Of a stretch of DNA of 64,000 nt, positions 13,171 to 24,204 are shown in pieces; position 1 is the first letter of the stretch, and every line of letters starts with the position of its first letter. The stretch is from positions 1,736,001 through 1,800,000 of the forward strand of contig JAACJP010000001.1 in NCBI GenBank assembly GCA_013368375.1, read 5' to 3'. The notes below the pieces were generated by a model. That model saw only the letters and a program-made list of their open reading frames with translations, was not told the DNA's origin and made no database searches. Source of the DNA: Tricholomella constricta (taxonomy: Eukaryota > Basidiomycota > Agaricomycetes > Agaricales > Lyophyllaceae). The position numbers were made by a program, and so were the translations under genes.

Positions 13171-15303
13171 ATGCCTACCAACTATCAAGATGAAGTTGTG
13201 GATGATTCGGAACCAGAACGAGAGGAGCTCAGGCGACGGGAGAAGCCTAGAATGCGCACGTCAATTGAAGTCATTGAAATCACAGATGAAGAGTCGGATA
13301 ATCCTGCCCGCCGCGTACCCACAGTCGTTGAGATTTCCGGTATTCATCTACGAGTTTTCACACGCCATTTCTCTTTTGACTGGCATAGCAGACGAAAGCG
13401 CACACTCCATCGTACCCCACGAGCCTCTAGAGAAGGCCCTGCACAGTGCCAACATCCTCGCCGGTGGTACGTGAATTACCTTCCCGACGTCGAAATAGGC
13501 TAAAGATTGTCACGCTTAGGAGCAGTCAGGACGCGCAGTCTACCTATACCTTCTTGCCATACAGACGTTGCACATCCTACCTCGACCCTGACCCTTCCGC
13601 CAACAGCAACCTCAGATCCTCAAACCGACGAAGAAGCAGATGCAAAAATCAATCTTGCTCGCTTTGCTTACCTGGGCACAACCTCGTCGGCCAAGGCTCC
13701 TGCCAACGCACCCGGGCTTTCCCGCCAAGCTTCAAGTGTCCATTGTGTGACAGAGCCGAAACCTCCGCCCAAGAAGAAGTTGGCGAACAGATTTGCTGAC
13801 GATTTCTCCGATTTCGACCTTAGCATGTTGACGAAATGCGTCAGCTGCGAGGTTCGCTGGACAGCAAGGAAGACTGCCACTCAGAAAATACTCCATGTCC
13901 AAGCGTGCGCCAAGAAGAAGTTTCTTTCTGACGCAACCGTTCGGATCCTTATTCGTAAGGAGATCGACTCTGTGGATACACTGCAATCCAAGGGCAAGGC
14001 GAAGGCGAGCCCAATTATTCCCGACCCAAAGACCTTCCTTGAAGAAGTCGTCGCCGAATCCGCTCCAAAGAAGAAGGGACGACGTCTGGGCGCTAGCGAA
14101 ACTGTCCAAAGCATCACCCAAACTCGTGATCTCATCTTGGATAGGGCGCGTGCAGTTATTGGGATAACCTCCTCTGATTCTGAAGGCCTGGAATTCTCAG
14201 TCCGAACACAAACGATCGGAGCTCGCAGTTTGGGCCTTGACAAGGATAACTTGTCTTTAAACCCGGGCCAGGGTTTTGGAGCAAGCACTCTGGCACAAAG
14301 GCATCACACTGCTACCAATCTTCTGGGTTCCGAGCCTCAAGAGATTGACGACGAACAAAGCGATGCTGAGATTCGCCCAGCCACTCAAACATTCGCTCCG
14401 TCGAAGCTAGGTTCCACTCGCCGACCACTCCAAGCTCCAGTTGAAGGTTATATCCAATCTACTGTTCTTTCTTCGCCGGTTCTTTCGTACGCCAATGTAA
14501 TGAACAGACTCGCAGCTTCTCCAGTTAGCGTGCGTGGTCCGATACATGAATTTGACATAGGCTGATAACATCTAGTGTATTCCTGATTTGTTCCATGCCG
14601 CTTCTCCCATCATCATGTCGGAATTCAGCACAAGAGAGCCTTCTCCTCATCCAGCGCCGAAGGCGAGCAGGCCTTTAGAAAGGCCCGACGAGTCTCTGCT
14701 GAAGGGTCCAATAATGACCATGGAGGAAGGTGACAATGAGTTTCATCATAGAAGCGACCAATTCAACGAATTCAGATGCGATGATGATGCTGATCTGCAC
14801 TTGGATCCTGATGGAAATCACCCTTCCATCGTTCCCTCAACACCATCCCGCTCAAGAACCCTAGATGGATCTCTGATGGATACAAAAGGCATCAAATCAA
14901 TCTTCAAAGAAAAAGCAACTCAGCCCGCAAAAACCCCCAGTAGAAGGAAGCTTCAACCTGAACATGAACTTGACAACGACCTGTGGGAAAAGAACATGAA
15001 GGAAAAGATAATCCGCGATACCAACCTCCATCTTCGTATCCTGCGCTACGAGGCAAGCAATACCTGATTCGCGTACACTTACGCTGACGCCAGCCCTACA
15101 GCCAATACATTTCGACGTGTTTTTACAAATGGCCGTACAGGATTCACCCACTTCAGGTAAACTAAAATTGAGGTTGCGCAAGTTTCTCGACAGTCAGGTA
15201 TAAAGTTCCTCTTCTGACTGCGATCGCTATGAAGTTTAATGACCTGCAGGGAATTCATTTCTACGGCGCAGAAGGATGGGCAGGGCGGGGACGACGAAAA
15301 TAA
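13171..15303 (+). CDS. SLX4: SLX4-like structure-specific endonuclease scaffold
   Basis: Exons 13171-13339, 13389-13466, 13520-14523, 14576-15052, 15102-15197, 15250-15303; 625 residues. SLX4 binds and activates the SLX1 nuclease, which cuts branched DNA during repair and fork restart in the nucleus. The C-terminus carries the SLX1-binding domain: DNDLWEKNMKEKIIRD, LHLRILRYEPIHFDVFLQMA, GKLKLRLRKFLDSQ, GIHFYGAEGWAGRGRRK. Near residue 189 there is a C-x2-C-x15-H-x3-C finger (CVSC ... HVQAC), UBZ4-like in spacing. The rest is polar and acidic, as usual for SLX4. The intron at 15053-15101 is GC-AG; the third intron (14524-14575) has a weak donor (GTTAGC), and GTGCGT at 14530 is an alternative. 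Family identity rests on the C-terminal domain. Confidence 0.85.
15053..15101 (+). other. GC-AG intron in SLX4
   Basis: Donor GAG|GCAAGC and acceptor CTACAG|CCA. Removing these 49 bases joins ILRYE to PIHFD, the most conserved part of the SLX4 C-terminal domain. No GT in the vicinity gives the right frame. Confidence 0.8.
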
Positions 15304-15392
15304 GACAATTCTATCTACATCTAAAGTAGATCTATTAGATACAATAATGACACCTGTTGATAACAAAACCACAGCCAAGAACCCTAGACGAA

Positions 15393-17395
15393 CTACAGAG
15401 CAAGACTAGACAGTCCCGAAATTTCGATCACGCCACCGACAAGATGCAGACTACCTGCCACCAAAACCTTGACTGGTTCTGTTGACTTGATTTTTTCGAT
15501 TTCGTTCACGGCATGTTCGACTGACGGCAGCACGTGTAGATGTGACGCAGGGAAGCTTGGCACTAACGAAGCCCAAGCCGTTGCCAGTTGGTGCTGGGTC
15601 TTTAATTCAGCAAGATCATCCGTTGGGATGGCTAGCGTTGTCAGATCTAAGGTGTTTATTGAGTGGAGGCAAACAATAGGTTGAGGAAGTACACACCGCC
15701 CTTGAAGTGACCATCTGCATATGTCACATTGGTGCAAAAGATAACATGGTCGAAGAAAGATTCCAAAGGTTCGTCGGCGTTATGCAACTTGAGCTGGGCA
15801 GATATTTTGTTACAGATGGAACCAAGGAAAGCAGGACCCGAACGACCACTTGTACAATTAAATACCAGGATACGGGTAGGCCTACGTGGCTCAGTCAGTG
15901 CCGTAGATAACATGAAATTGAATGATGGTGTACTTTGGGTGCCCAGGACGCAGTCCTACGTTTGGAGAAGCAAACCATTGTATGCAGCATTCGAGACTTT
16001 CAACGGTGTGCGCCCCGTCGAGGAACCAGGTGACGTTTTCACGCTTTGGGTCCAGGACTGTTTGACAACGGCCCGGCCAACGCGTTGCCTTTAACGCCGT
16101 GACAAACGAGTCCGACAGGTTTTTTTCGTCCGCGAAGGACGTCTGGGACGTCAAAAATTTGCGAGCAAGTGCAATGGCAAGTCCAGCATTTTGCTTTTGG
16201 TGTGCGCCTGCAAGACCTAAGAAAACAAAACTTCGAATGACCAAACCTTCACATGGATACTGGTAACTTACCAAGTTCGGTATCCGAGAGGCCAGGTTCT
16301 AACGGAATGACTGTGAATTCAGAGGCCTTTGAAGTTGGGTGAGCGACGGTCGGAGACATTTTATGTAGAAACTGACCTTCAGCTCCATTGCACGCTCCTC
16401 CAGTATACGCAGTCCTTCCGTTGGTTGATTCACAGTTATTGCAGGCACACCCTCCTGAAAGGCAAGATATGGAATAGGGATAGCATGTTCAAGGAGGGCA
16501 GACCTTAAAAATCCCACCCTTTTGCCATGCGATCTCTTGCAATGTCTTTCCAAGCACTGCAACATGATCAATACCCAGAGCGGTCACCCCAGTAACGACA
16601 GGCTTTGGAACGATGTTTGTGCTATCGTAGGTACCTCCTACACCAACTTCAAGAACCGTCGCGTCTACATTGAGGGAGAGGAAGGCATGAAACGCCAGCA
16701 GCGTGACGAATCGGAAGTAGCCTGGCATTAGAGTTGTGCTAGGAGCTTGCCTCTGTATGATCTACGGTCACTGTTTGCTGAATATGCAATAGAGAGGGCG
16801 CGCATTACCACATCATTCGCAACCAGGCGATCCCATACTTCGAAGAAGTATGTCGCAAACTGTTCTTCGGATATGGGGGTCCCGTTTATACGGATCCTTT
16901 CACGAACTGCAACCAGATGAGGCGACGTGTACAGTCCTGACGTGCATGGCCCTCGTAAGGAGTAACTCTCGAGTTGGATGGAACTTAATCGCACCAATCT
17001 TTTTCCCTGGTAGGGCATGCCGAAGAATAGAGTCGGTAAAGGCACAAGTAGAGCCTTTGCCTTTAGTTCCAGTGATGTGTATGACATTTAGCGCGTTGAG
17101 GTCACTGGGCTGTAAACGCTGGCTCAATGGCATACACGAGCCATGCCCAACCTGAACGTACAGTGTACCCTATCCGACCCAGATACTCCAGCATTTCGGG
17201 GATCGCGAACTCGCTTAGTCGCCCACCGGATGCACGGACAGCTTCCAGTGCTGCAGCATTAGATTGAAGTGAATTGAGCTGATCGACGGCATCTTTGTAT
17301 GATCTCGTCGACATCTTCCTCGAACTGAAGGCCGTAAATGTGCGCTTTAGAGGGAAGGCGCGGAAAAAGGACGAGATAAAGACCGTTGGGCGCAT
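15393..17395 (-). CDS. MET7: folylpolyglutamate synthase
   Basis: Multi-exon minus-strand gene; only the ends are fixed. The enzyme adds glutamates to tetrahydrofolate using ATP, which retains folates in cytosol and mitochondria. Visible motifs: the P-loop VIHITGTKGKGSTCAF, the folate-binding GLYTSPHLVAVRERIRINGT, GGTYDSTNIV with GIDHVAVLGKTLQEIAWQKG, FLDGAHTVESLECC in the Mur-ligase C-terminal domain, and VLVAGSLHLVGGVIE at the end. Two starts are plausible. From 17395 the protein begins MRPTVFISSFFRAFPLKR, basic and aromatic with no acid, like a mitochondrial presequence. From 17314 it begins MSTRSYKDAV, the cytosolic form. A further in-frame ATG at 17452 overlaps a palindrome. Alternative starts giving both forms are known for this family in other eukaryotes. 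Confidence 0.92.
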
Positions 17396-17443
17396 CACCG
17401 GCCACCGAAGTTCAGATATAAGTTTTCCGATTCGCGCATCGAT

Positions 17444-17472
17444 CAGAATCACGTCAGGATCACGTGATTCTG
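17444..17472. promoter_or_regulatory. CACGTG-containing inverted repeat upstream of MET7 homologue
   Basis: The arms cagaatcacg (17444-17453) and cgtgattctg (17463-17472) are perfect reverse complements separated by 9 bp. The right part includes the E-box CACGTG (17461-17466). It lies about 50-75 bp upstream of the 17395 start and in the gap shared with the BRCT gene. In yeast, CACGTG recruits Cbf1 to sulfur/methionine genes; a similar role here is inference. Confidence 0.5.
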
Positions 17473-17613
17473 GAAAGCGCGTTCTTTCCGAGTCATCCGT
17501 TCAAAACAAACCCACTATATCCTCTCTTCAACGTGTCAATGTATATATCTTCACGCTCCTCAGTTGACCTTGGGGGCTGACTGTCATCTCCGCGTATTGT
17601 GGCTTTCAACGGC

Positions 17614-18507
17614 ATGGATCAGTACTTTCCTGTTATCTCTAAGGCTTCAACTCTTCGCAAAGGGTCTGAGGAAAAAGGGAAAAAACGCTCCAACGCGAAA
17701 TACCAGCCTTACCGTTTGAAGGAGGCGGCGAACAACAGCGACAATAAACTGTGTGTATTGTTACTCTTGTTCATGCCACCAAACTGAAAACGAATCCAAG
17801 CTTCCAGTTTAGAGAGCAGCTGCGGCAGAGTGGCACCAAACCCTCCTCCTCTGCGATAACCAAATTTCTTCTGGACAGTCTATCAGACGAGTCAAATCCA
17901 ATTACACATTCTGATATCAGCGAACGTTCAGGCAAGAATTCACGAAACATGGGATATCACAACGAGACTAACTCCAAGTTATTATTCTTCTTGTGGATGA
18001 GTAGACCGCGTCATCAGCACATCCACTGGTCACCAAGTAGCCGAAGTGCACAGGGACCGACGATTATACCTTGAAGACCGGGAACGCAAGCTAGTTTTTC
18101 AACGGGACGCCAATCCTGCGAGTGGCGAAATGCAAGTCTTAAGTAGTGTTCGCGTCTATATCGATGGGTTTCTGGAGAATACGACAGACATAGAGATGAA
18201 GAGAATTGTTATTCGGGCCGGTGGGCAGGTCCTGTGAGTAAAATTCTCTTCGCCGAACGAAACCACCTGACTGATCTAAATTCGAAGTGCTACTCCCTCC
18301 GGGTGTACGCACATTCTGACTTCACAACAACTAAGCGGATCGAAGACTCACAAGCTCCTCACGACGAAATCACGAAACAAGATCCATGTTGTTAAACCCA
18401 AATGGGTATTCGACAGTATAGAAACTGGAAAGCGACGACCTGAGAGAGAGTACGCAATCCTCAGGAGCTCAAGCACGAAGAGCTTGTACGATATGTTACA
18501 GAAGTAG
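17614..18507 (+). CDS. stand-alone BRCT-domain protein, REV1-BRCT-like
   Basis: Exons 17614-17750, 17801-17992, 18054-18233, 18288-18507; 242 residues (the second intron boundary is the least certain). The N-terminal half is basic and polar (RKGSEEKGKKRSNAKYQPY), with FREQLRQSGTKPSSSAITKF. The C-terminal 100 residues form one BRCT repeat: VRVYIDGFLENTTDIEMKR, VIRAGGQVL, TPSGCTHILTSQQL, KIHVVKPKWVFDSIETGKRR (with the BRCT tryptophan) and PEREYAIL. The YIDGF/GGQVL pattern is closest to the BRCT of the translesion polymerase REV1, but no polymerase follows. A nuclear phosphopeptide- or DNA-binding role in repair is likely by family. It is divergent from the folate gene. Confidence 0.7.
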
Positions 18508-20623
18508 GACGTTAGTGATTTCGCTCAGCTGAGTGTCGCGGACTGTCTTTACGGGTTTAAATATTGATATCTCTTTAAATGTAAAGCTTCATGTACAATC
18601 TGAAGATCGTCTTAAGAACGGGCTTTATATCACGGTCAGTTTCCTGCGTGCCCGCCAAGTACTTCATCAGAGCACCTCCAGAGGGGTCAGAACGCCGGTG
18701 AATGGTCAGCTGCTTCCTGCATTAAAAGCATTACTGTTTAAAAATGTGGGACTGTTGAAGAGGACGCATCGCAGTCCACCCAATAATGCAAGTGACATTA
18801 CTTCTTGTTCATCCCTTGATTACCAGCCAACGCTACCTCACTTGCGAGAGGGGGTAATGTGGGTAGTTAGATGGATATTGATTCACTCTGTTTCATTGTC
18901 TAGCCGTTCGAGGTCGTGCGTTTGGAAGCTCCCGATGGGTCAGCGAGAGCTGATGTTATTGCTCTCAGTGCCATAGCGATGAACTTGGGTGAAGGAACAA
19001 GCATGGAAGGTTTTTAATTTTACTTAGGCAAGGAAATCTTGCGACGTGCTCTTTGGGCTTGACAAACTTGTCGGATATTCATTTTGTGAACCAAAGAAAC
19101 TGATGTAAATGCTGGAATCTTAGACCTTGTTCAGAATTTTCGAACGAGAATAATTCGGAAGGTGGAACTCTGCCCGATACCTGGAATACGACTGATGTTT
19201 GCATCTCTTGTAGATACGCCAACAGGATCAGAGCATCCCAGTTAGCAAGGATGCATCGTGCTTCAAGTACCACCGAACCAAGGCGAGCGGCCTTTAATGT
19301 CTGATCCCACATACCCGGACTGAAATGATATCGACCAGGAATACTGGCCTGCACGGCGGGGTGAATGGGTATAACAAACGGACCTGGATTGTTGCAAAGA
19401 AATCAGCAAGTTCTGCGCTTTCTGCGTGGACTGTTCTATATACGTTGGAATTCAAAACAACATGGAAGATCAGCATCAACTCCATTGCTACGAAAGACCT
19501 ATGGTGCTGAGCGGACATCATCATTGGAACCTCGAGGCTTACCAGGAAAACGATATTTTGTTGGTCACGTTGAATTCAGTTTGATGCCACGAAAGTCGTG
19601 GGGCAGCTCATTTCCAACGGACGGACGTCTCGGGGACGCCTATGGACTTCCGCGAAGCCAAAGCAGTCGGACCAGTATTAATGTGACGGCTGTAGGTGAG
19701 TTTTATGGAGCTGGTAGGCAAGGGGCGTCATAAAGGGATGCTGCTTTTCTAATTGCGAAGGTGGCGTGGGCGTACGGAGTGTTTTTTGAACTGGATATCA
19801 ATGCTTCGTGAGATCGATCTCGCCAGCTTTCCAGTTCACCGTTCCCCCCTTATCTTGTCCAATTTCGTCTGGGATTTTCACCCATCTTAAATTTTCACCT
19901 GTAACGAAATCGCATTCCCAACGCGACTTATGATTCACATTCTTGCATCGCTATTGAGAGCGAAAGCATCATCGACGCCATCAACAATCCGGAATTTGGG
20001 GTGAATCAGATCTATGGACCCAGAAGCAACATACGTCCTCGACGTTGATGTGGTCTGCGGTGGATTCGCATAAGGAATGTGTCGTGGAAACAGTTGCATT
20101 TGACCTCAAGAACTACGTAGGGGTACAATATTGTGGTTATACTGACGCTCGATGCACCTGAAAGGAAAGTCGTCAGTTGAGCTCTCCTGATGAAGATAAT
20201 ATGATGACAAGGAAAGAAAAGAGATCAGGACCCTCAAGCGTATATAGGGAGCCAGGGTAGTTGTCGTCGTAGCGCACGAATGCACTTGGCCTGGTGCACA
20301 GCAAAGTATCATCACATAACAGAGTTGCAGAAAAAATAAGATGGGGAGGGGGTAATCACCTTTCAGTTGAGAACGTTAGATGGGATGGCCAGACAGAAAA
20401 TAAAGGTCTTATAAGTGTTTAGAATTCCCACGGGTTAGAAGATACCCACGATCATGGCGTGACGTCGGGCACTTTGTGTTGGCATTTTCCTGGGCGTGTC
20501 TCATGTGTTTCTCCGCTCCTCGCGCAACATAATCTTGTCGCTGGCGTCTGCTTAAATTTCATGCTAATTCACAGTCTGTGCCTTTGCCGCAATACTTGAC
20601 GCTCGTTTCCGGTTTCTTCCACA
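18508..20623. other. 2.1 kb stretch without a convincing gene
   Basis: Open frames here are short, overlap on both strands and lack conserved motifs. The only candidate is on the minus strand (19079-19524, listed separately). The part from about 20460 to 20623 is probably the EFR3 promoter. No tandem repeat, terminal inverted repeat or RNA gene was seen. It may be decayed gene sequence. Confidence 0.5.
19079..19524 (-). pseudogene. possible gene fragment of unknown type
   Basis: A minus-strand frame of about 100 residues is open from near 19390 to the stop at 19079. It has a composition like real protein: PFVIPIHPAVQASIPGRYHF, QTLKAARLGSVVLEARCI, WDALILLAYLQEM. An upstream frame (from 19524, with MELMLIFHVVLNSN) can be joined to it through a GTATAT...CCAG intron of about 60 bp. 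I do not recognise a family, and I see no further exons upstream or downstream, so it is either a very short gene or a relic. Confidence 0.3.
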
Positions 20624-23600
20624 ATGCACCACCTCTTTACCCCCAATCACGTGCAGCTCCTCAAATCATGCTATCCTCCAGCTTCTGCGTTATTGACAGC
20701 AGGGCCGAACTATTCACCCAACTCACAGGAGCTCAGTCGCCTCACATACTACGCGTGAGGTCCCCAAATACCTGACTATCGTCTTATGATTTTTGACGCC
20801 TTGCCAGCTCCAATCACCCTGGTAAACTCACAAAGCTTGGCACCGAGTTGGAGAAGAGGGTGAAGAATGAGACTCGAAAGGCTCGCGCTGGAAACATTCG
20901 TACCAGGGCGTACGTGCCTTGCTTCATATTCTTACCCGACCTCGCTAAATGCGCCCCTCAAGTTCCCTTCTAATATCATTGTCTATAATCCGGGCACTTG
21001 CGACTGAATGCCGGCGGGACATCGCCCTCCTTTCATCATCTCTTGTGGCCTGCATCGATGTGACGTTGGCAGAAGTTCCAACAGATCTGGAGGTTGTCGC
21101 TAGAGCAGCGAGTGTTGTACGTCTTCATCTTCATCATTTGGAAACTTACGAACTTCAGTCCATAGTTCACAGCCTGGACTACATATACAGATGGTCATTT
21201 AATTGGAACGGACAGTAGTTTGACCAATGACTACCAATCAGCCCTCCGCCGATTCTCCCAATTAAGCTGTTCCTCTATAGCCGATCGGGAGGTTCGAAAC
21301 CGGTCAGATAGCGCAGTCCTGTTTACTTTTTGAATCCAACCCCTGATGCCAACCTAGCACGCGTTTGATAGGCTTCGCCGCTCTTACCGGAGCATTGAAC
21401 TCCGAAGCCCTATACAATGACCTCACTCAGTTCAGAGCGCAAGTATCGACAATAATGCGTCCCATCTTGATTACCTTGCTTGAAACTGAGATAGATACTC
21501 TGGATGAACAGTAAGACGAATAGCCCTGCGTGGTGATAACCCTCACTCATTCATGGCTTTTAGGGCGGCCGCTGCCAAAGGAGAGCCCTCGTCTCCTTAT
21601 TTGGAAGAGTTTAGGACACGACCTGCAATTGAACGACGCGCAGCTTCAATTCACGTTCATATTGACGGAGACAACGGTCCATCGATGGCGGAGGTCTCGA
21701 ACGCTTCATTGCGCGCATTATTCTCGTTGATTGGCCATGCAAACAGCCCACAGATCGGTTTTATCATGCACTCAGCAGTTGACAGCATTGAGGAGGCTCA
21801 GGCCTGGGGCAATTTACATCATTGCTGCTGGTTAACCCACAAAATGGTGGAATGGTCACAATATCAATATCGATATGCCGTTCCGACATGGCTGGTTGAG
21901 CGACTCTGCCGAAGTCAGGAGACCCCATCTTCTCCTGCTTATTACAGTGTCCTGGCCGAAATGGCGACCACAGTTTTTGCGTCACCGACTCCTTTAGTCA
22001 ATCTGTCGACATCCGATATAGCCTCGAATCTCATTAATCTGCTCCTACGTCGGACGGAATCGGACCCCGACGACCCACTTCTACCAGCATTGATAGAATG
22101 CATATCATCTCTTGGCCGCCACGTCTATTATTCTGACCAAATACAAGACCTAGCAGTACGTTTTTATCCCACCTACATTGCGTTATACTCATTAAACGTA
22201 GGGTGAATTAATCAATCGCATCGTAGTTGTGGAGGTCCAGGGTGTTCTTAGTCGAGGAAAAGCCGGTTCTGCAAAAAGCCGGACACAGGCAGTCCGCTGT
22301 CTGCTAGCTGCACTCTTGGGCCTTATCCAGGCTGCGGAGAAGAGCGAAGTTGCGGATGTGTCAAACGCATCCGGCTATGGACCAGCCTCTACACCCGCAG
22401 AAACCTTCAAAAAGGAAATTGCAGCAAGTGGGCGTGTCTCCCGACGGACCGCTGTGCCCCCAGATATTTGGCAAGACACCATAAGCCTGCTCTGTGACGA
22501 CGATTACATGGTTCGGGCCGATTATTCTGATGCGCTCATATTTTATCTCTCAGAGGAAATGCCCAAACATGGCGACGCCACCGCTGATGGCAAACGTCTT
22601 TCCGAAGGACCTCTATCACAGGCTCTGAAAATTAACCTCCTACTCCACGCCGGAAATTACGGAACCAAATTTCTTCATGCTATTCACGCTTACCTCTACA
22701 TCCTTGCTACCTCTTCAACCTTAGGCCTGTCATCAAGCTCTTCTACATCACCGTCACATTCTACGCACGATGGATCTCCTCATTTGAATGTTGTTCCTCC
22801 GAGTCCAGAAGAACATCATGAAGCCAATGAAGGGGACGAGTCCGCAAAATCACAAATTGTTGGACGTCCATCTCTCTCTGCGCTACAGGGCCCAAGGGCA
22901 AGGAAGGTGAACGTCGTTAAACGGTTACTGGACCAAAGTCAGCCAGGGCTATCGACGTCTGCATCGGCACACCTGGCAGACTATGCCCTCATTCTCGACG
23001 TACTCACCACCATACACGAGGAACTTCCGGTTCGCGGTCTGTTGACGGGAATTCCAATGTTACTTGCTCTGGACAATGTAGTTTCGAATGCTCAGGATCC
23101 GGGCAACGCTGCTACCATTCAACGTGTTGAGGCTATCAGAGAAGTCATTGCTAAAGTTTGGCTGGTGCTTGGGGGTGTCTGGAATGCTCCAGAACTTGTG
23201 GAATTAGCTGAAACTGTATGTAGAACCCGATTTCTGTCGTGTGACAAGTCTTATATCTTTCGTAGGCTCTAGCTTGTGGACCGAGCAGCCTACCAACAGT
23301 CCCACGCTCTAACCTCGTGGCGCATCTCCCTCCTCGACATGCCGTTGAATTCTCGCAAAGTCGAGCGGCAACTATACCTTGGAGCGGTATAGACGTTAAG
23401 GCTGCCTTAGCAGCTCTCACAGCCTGCCCAGGTGTCCATCAAGCAACCGGCCTGGATAGAGAAGGGCTCATGCGGAGACTATCAACAAGATGGACCGCTG
23501 AACTGGCTCTAAGAGATTGTGAGTTTCCTTGGGTTCCTTCACGATTCCTCATTGATGTTCCCTGCAGCGGTGGAACGATCATCGTCTTTTGAAAATACTG

Positions 23601-23983
23601 TTCGCGGGGATGGTCTCGCCCCGCTTCTCAAGATCTCGCCTGCACTGATGCATATTGAGAATATCTCGCAGCAAAGCCTTGCGCGATCCACAAGGGGCGT
23701 AGGTGTTGCAGACCTCAGAGGCGCGCTCGAAGGCCGAAGCAGTATGTCAAACCCAGCCTTGGCGAGGCCTGCTTCAATATCGACCCTCGAACATGCACCA
23801 TCGACTACCGATGGAGGTTTGAGACTTACACAGACGCGCTCTCGGTCACGGAACAAGAAACGTTCCACACCCAGTGGATCTGGCGAAGTCCGTGACGTGC
23901 TCAACAGACTGGGCATTGGTAAACAAAATGGGAGTCTTCTGAAAGCCTCCTTCCCGTCACTACAGAAATCCAATCAACGGTAA
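20624..23983 (+). CDS. EFR3: EFR3-like plasma-membrane PI4-kinase anchor
   Basis: Multi-exon plus-strand gene. Exon 1 is 20624-20754 and the first intron 20755-20807. EFR3 anchors the PI4KIII-alpha (STT4/YPP1) complex at the plasma membrane and so supports PI4P synthesis. The N-terminus MHHLFTPNHVQLLKSCYPP has the cysteine (residue 16) expected near the membrane, followed by NHPGKLTKLGTELEKRV and the basic KNETRKARAGNIRTRA. Armadillo/HEAT-like repeats follow (SLLISLSIIRALATECRRDI, TRLIGFAALTGALNSEALYN, LFSLIGHANSPQIGFIM). The C-terminal third is Ser/Thr-rich and ends VRDVLNRLGIGKQNGSLLK. The start is the ATG that reads straight into the conserved N-terminus. Confidence 0.88.
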
Positions 23984-24204
23984 GATTCCAACATATCATT
24001 CATGCCCTGTAGCTGACATCGTTTATCGAAAGTGCTCCTCCCTATAAGTCCTAGCTTTCCAAACTTTTTCTTTGGCATCCGGACCTTCTTTTTTCTTTGG
24101 ACTTTATGTCTGTGGATAGGTAGTGATCGTATAAGTATCTTAGTGCCTTAATCTGAATGTATGTATAAAGCCCTCAACTGCCGTTCCGCACATTCTCGAA
24201 AGTC

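Noticed and set aside
13668..14288. Long minus-strand frames opposite SLX4
   Set aside because: They mirror the codon usage of the real exon on the other strand, and show no motif.
18533..18976. Plus-strand frame of 147 codons after the BRCT gene
   Set aside because: No family resemblance, no splice-consistent extension, unusual composition; not enough to call a gene.
21291..21301. ggttcgaaacc, a match to the tRNA B-box
   Set aside because: The neighbouring bases do not form a T-stem, no acceptor stem or A-box is present, and the site is an EFR3 exon-intron boundary.
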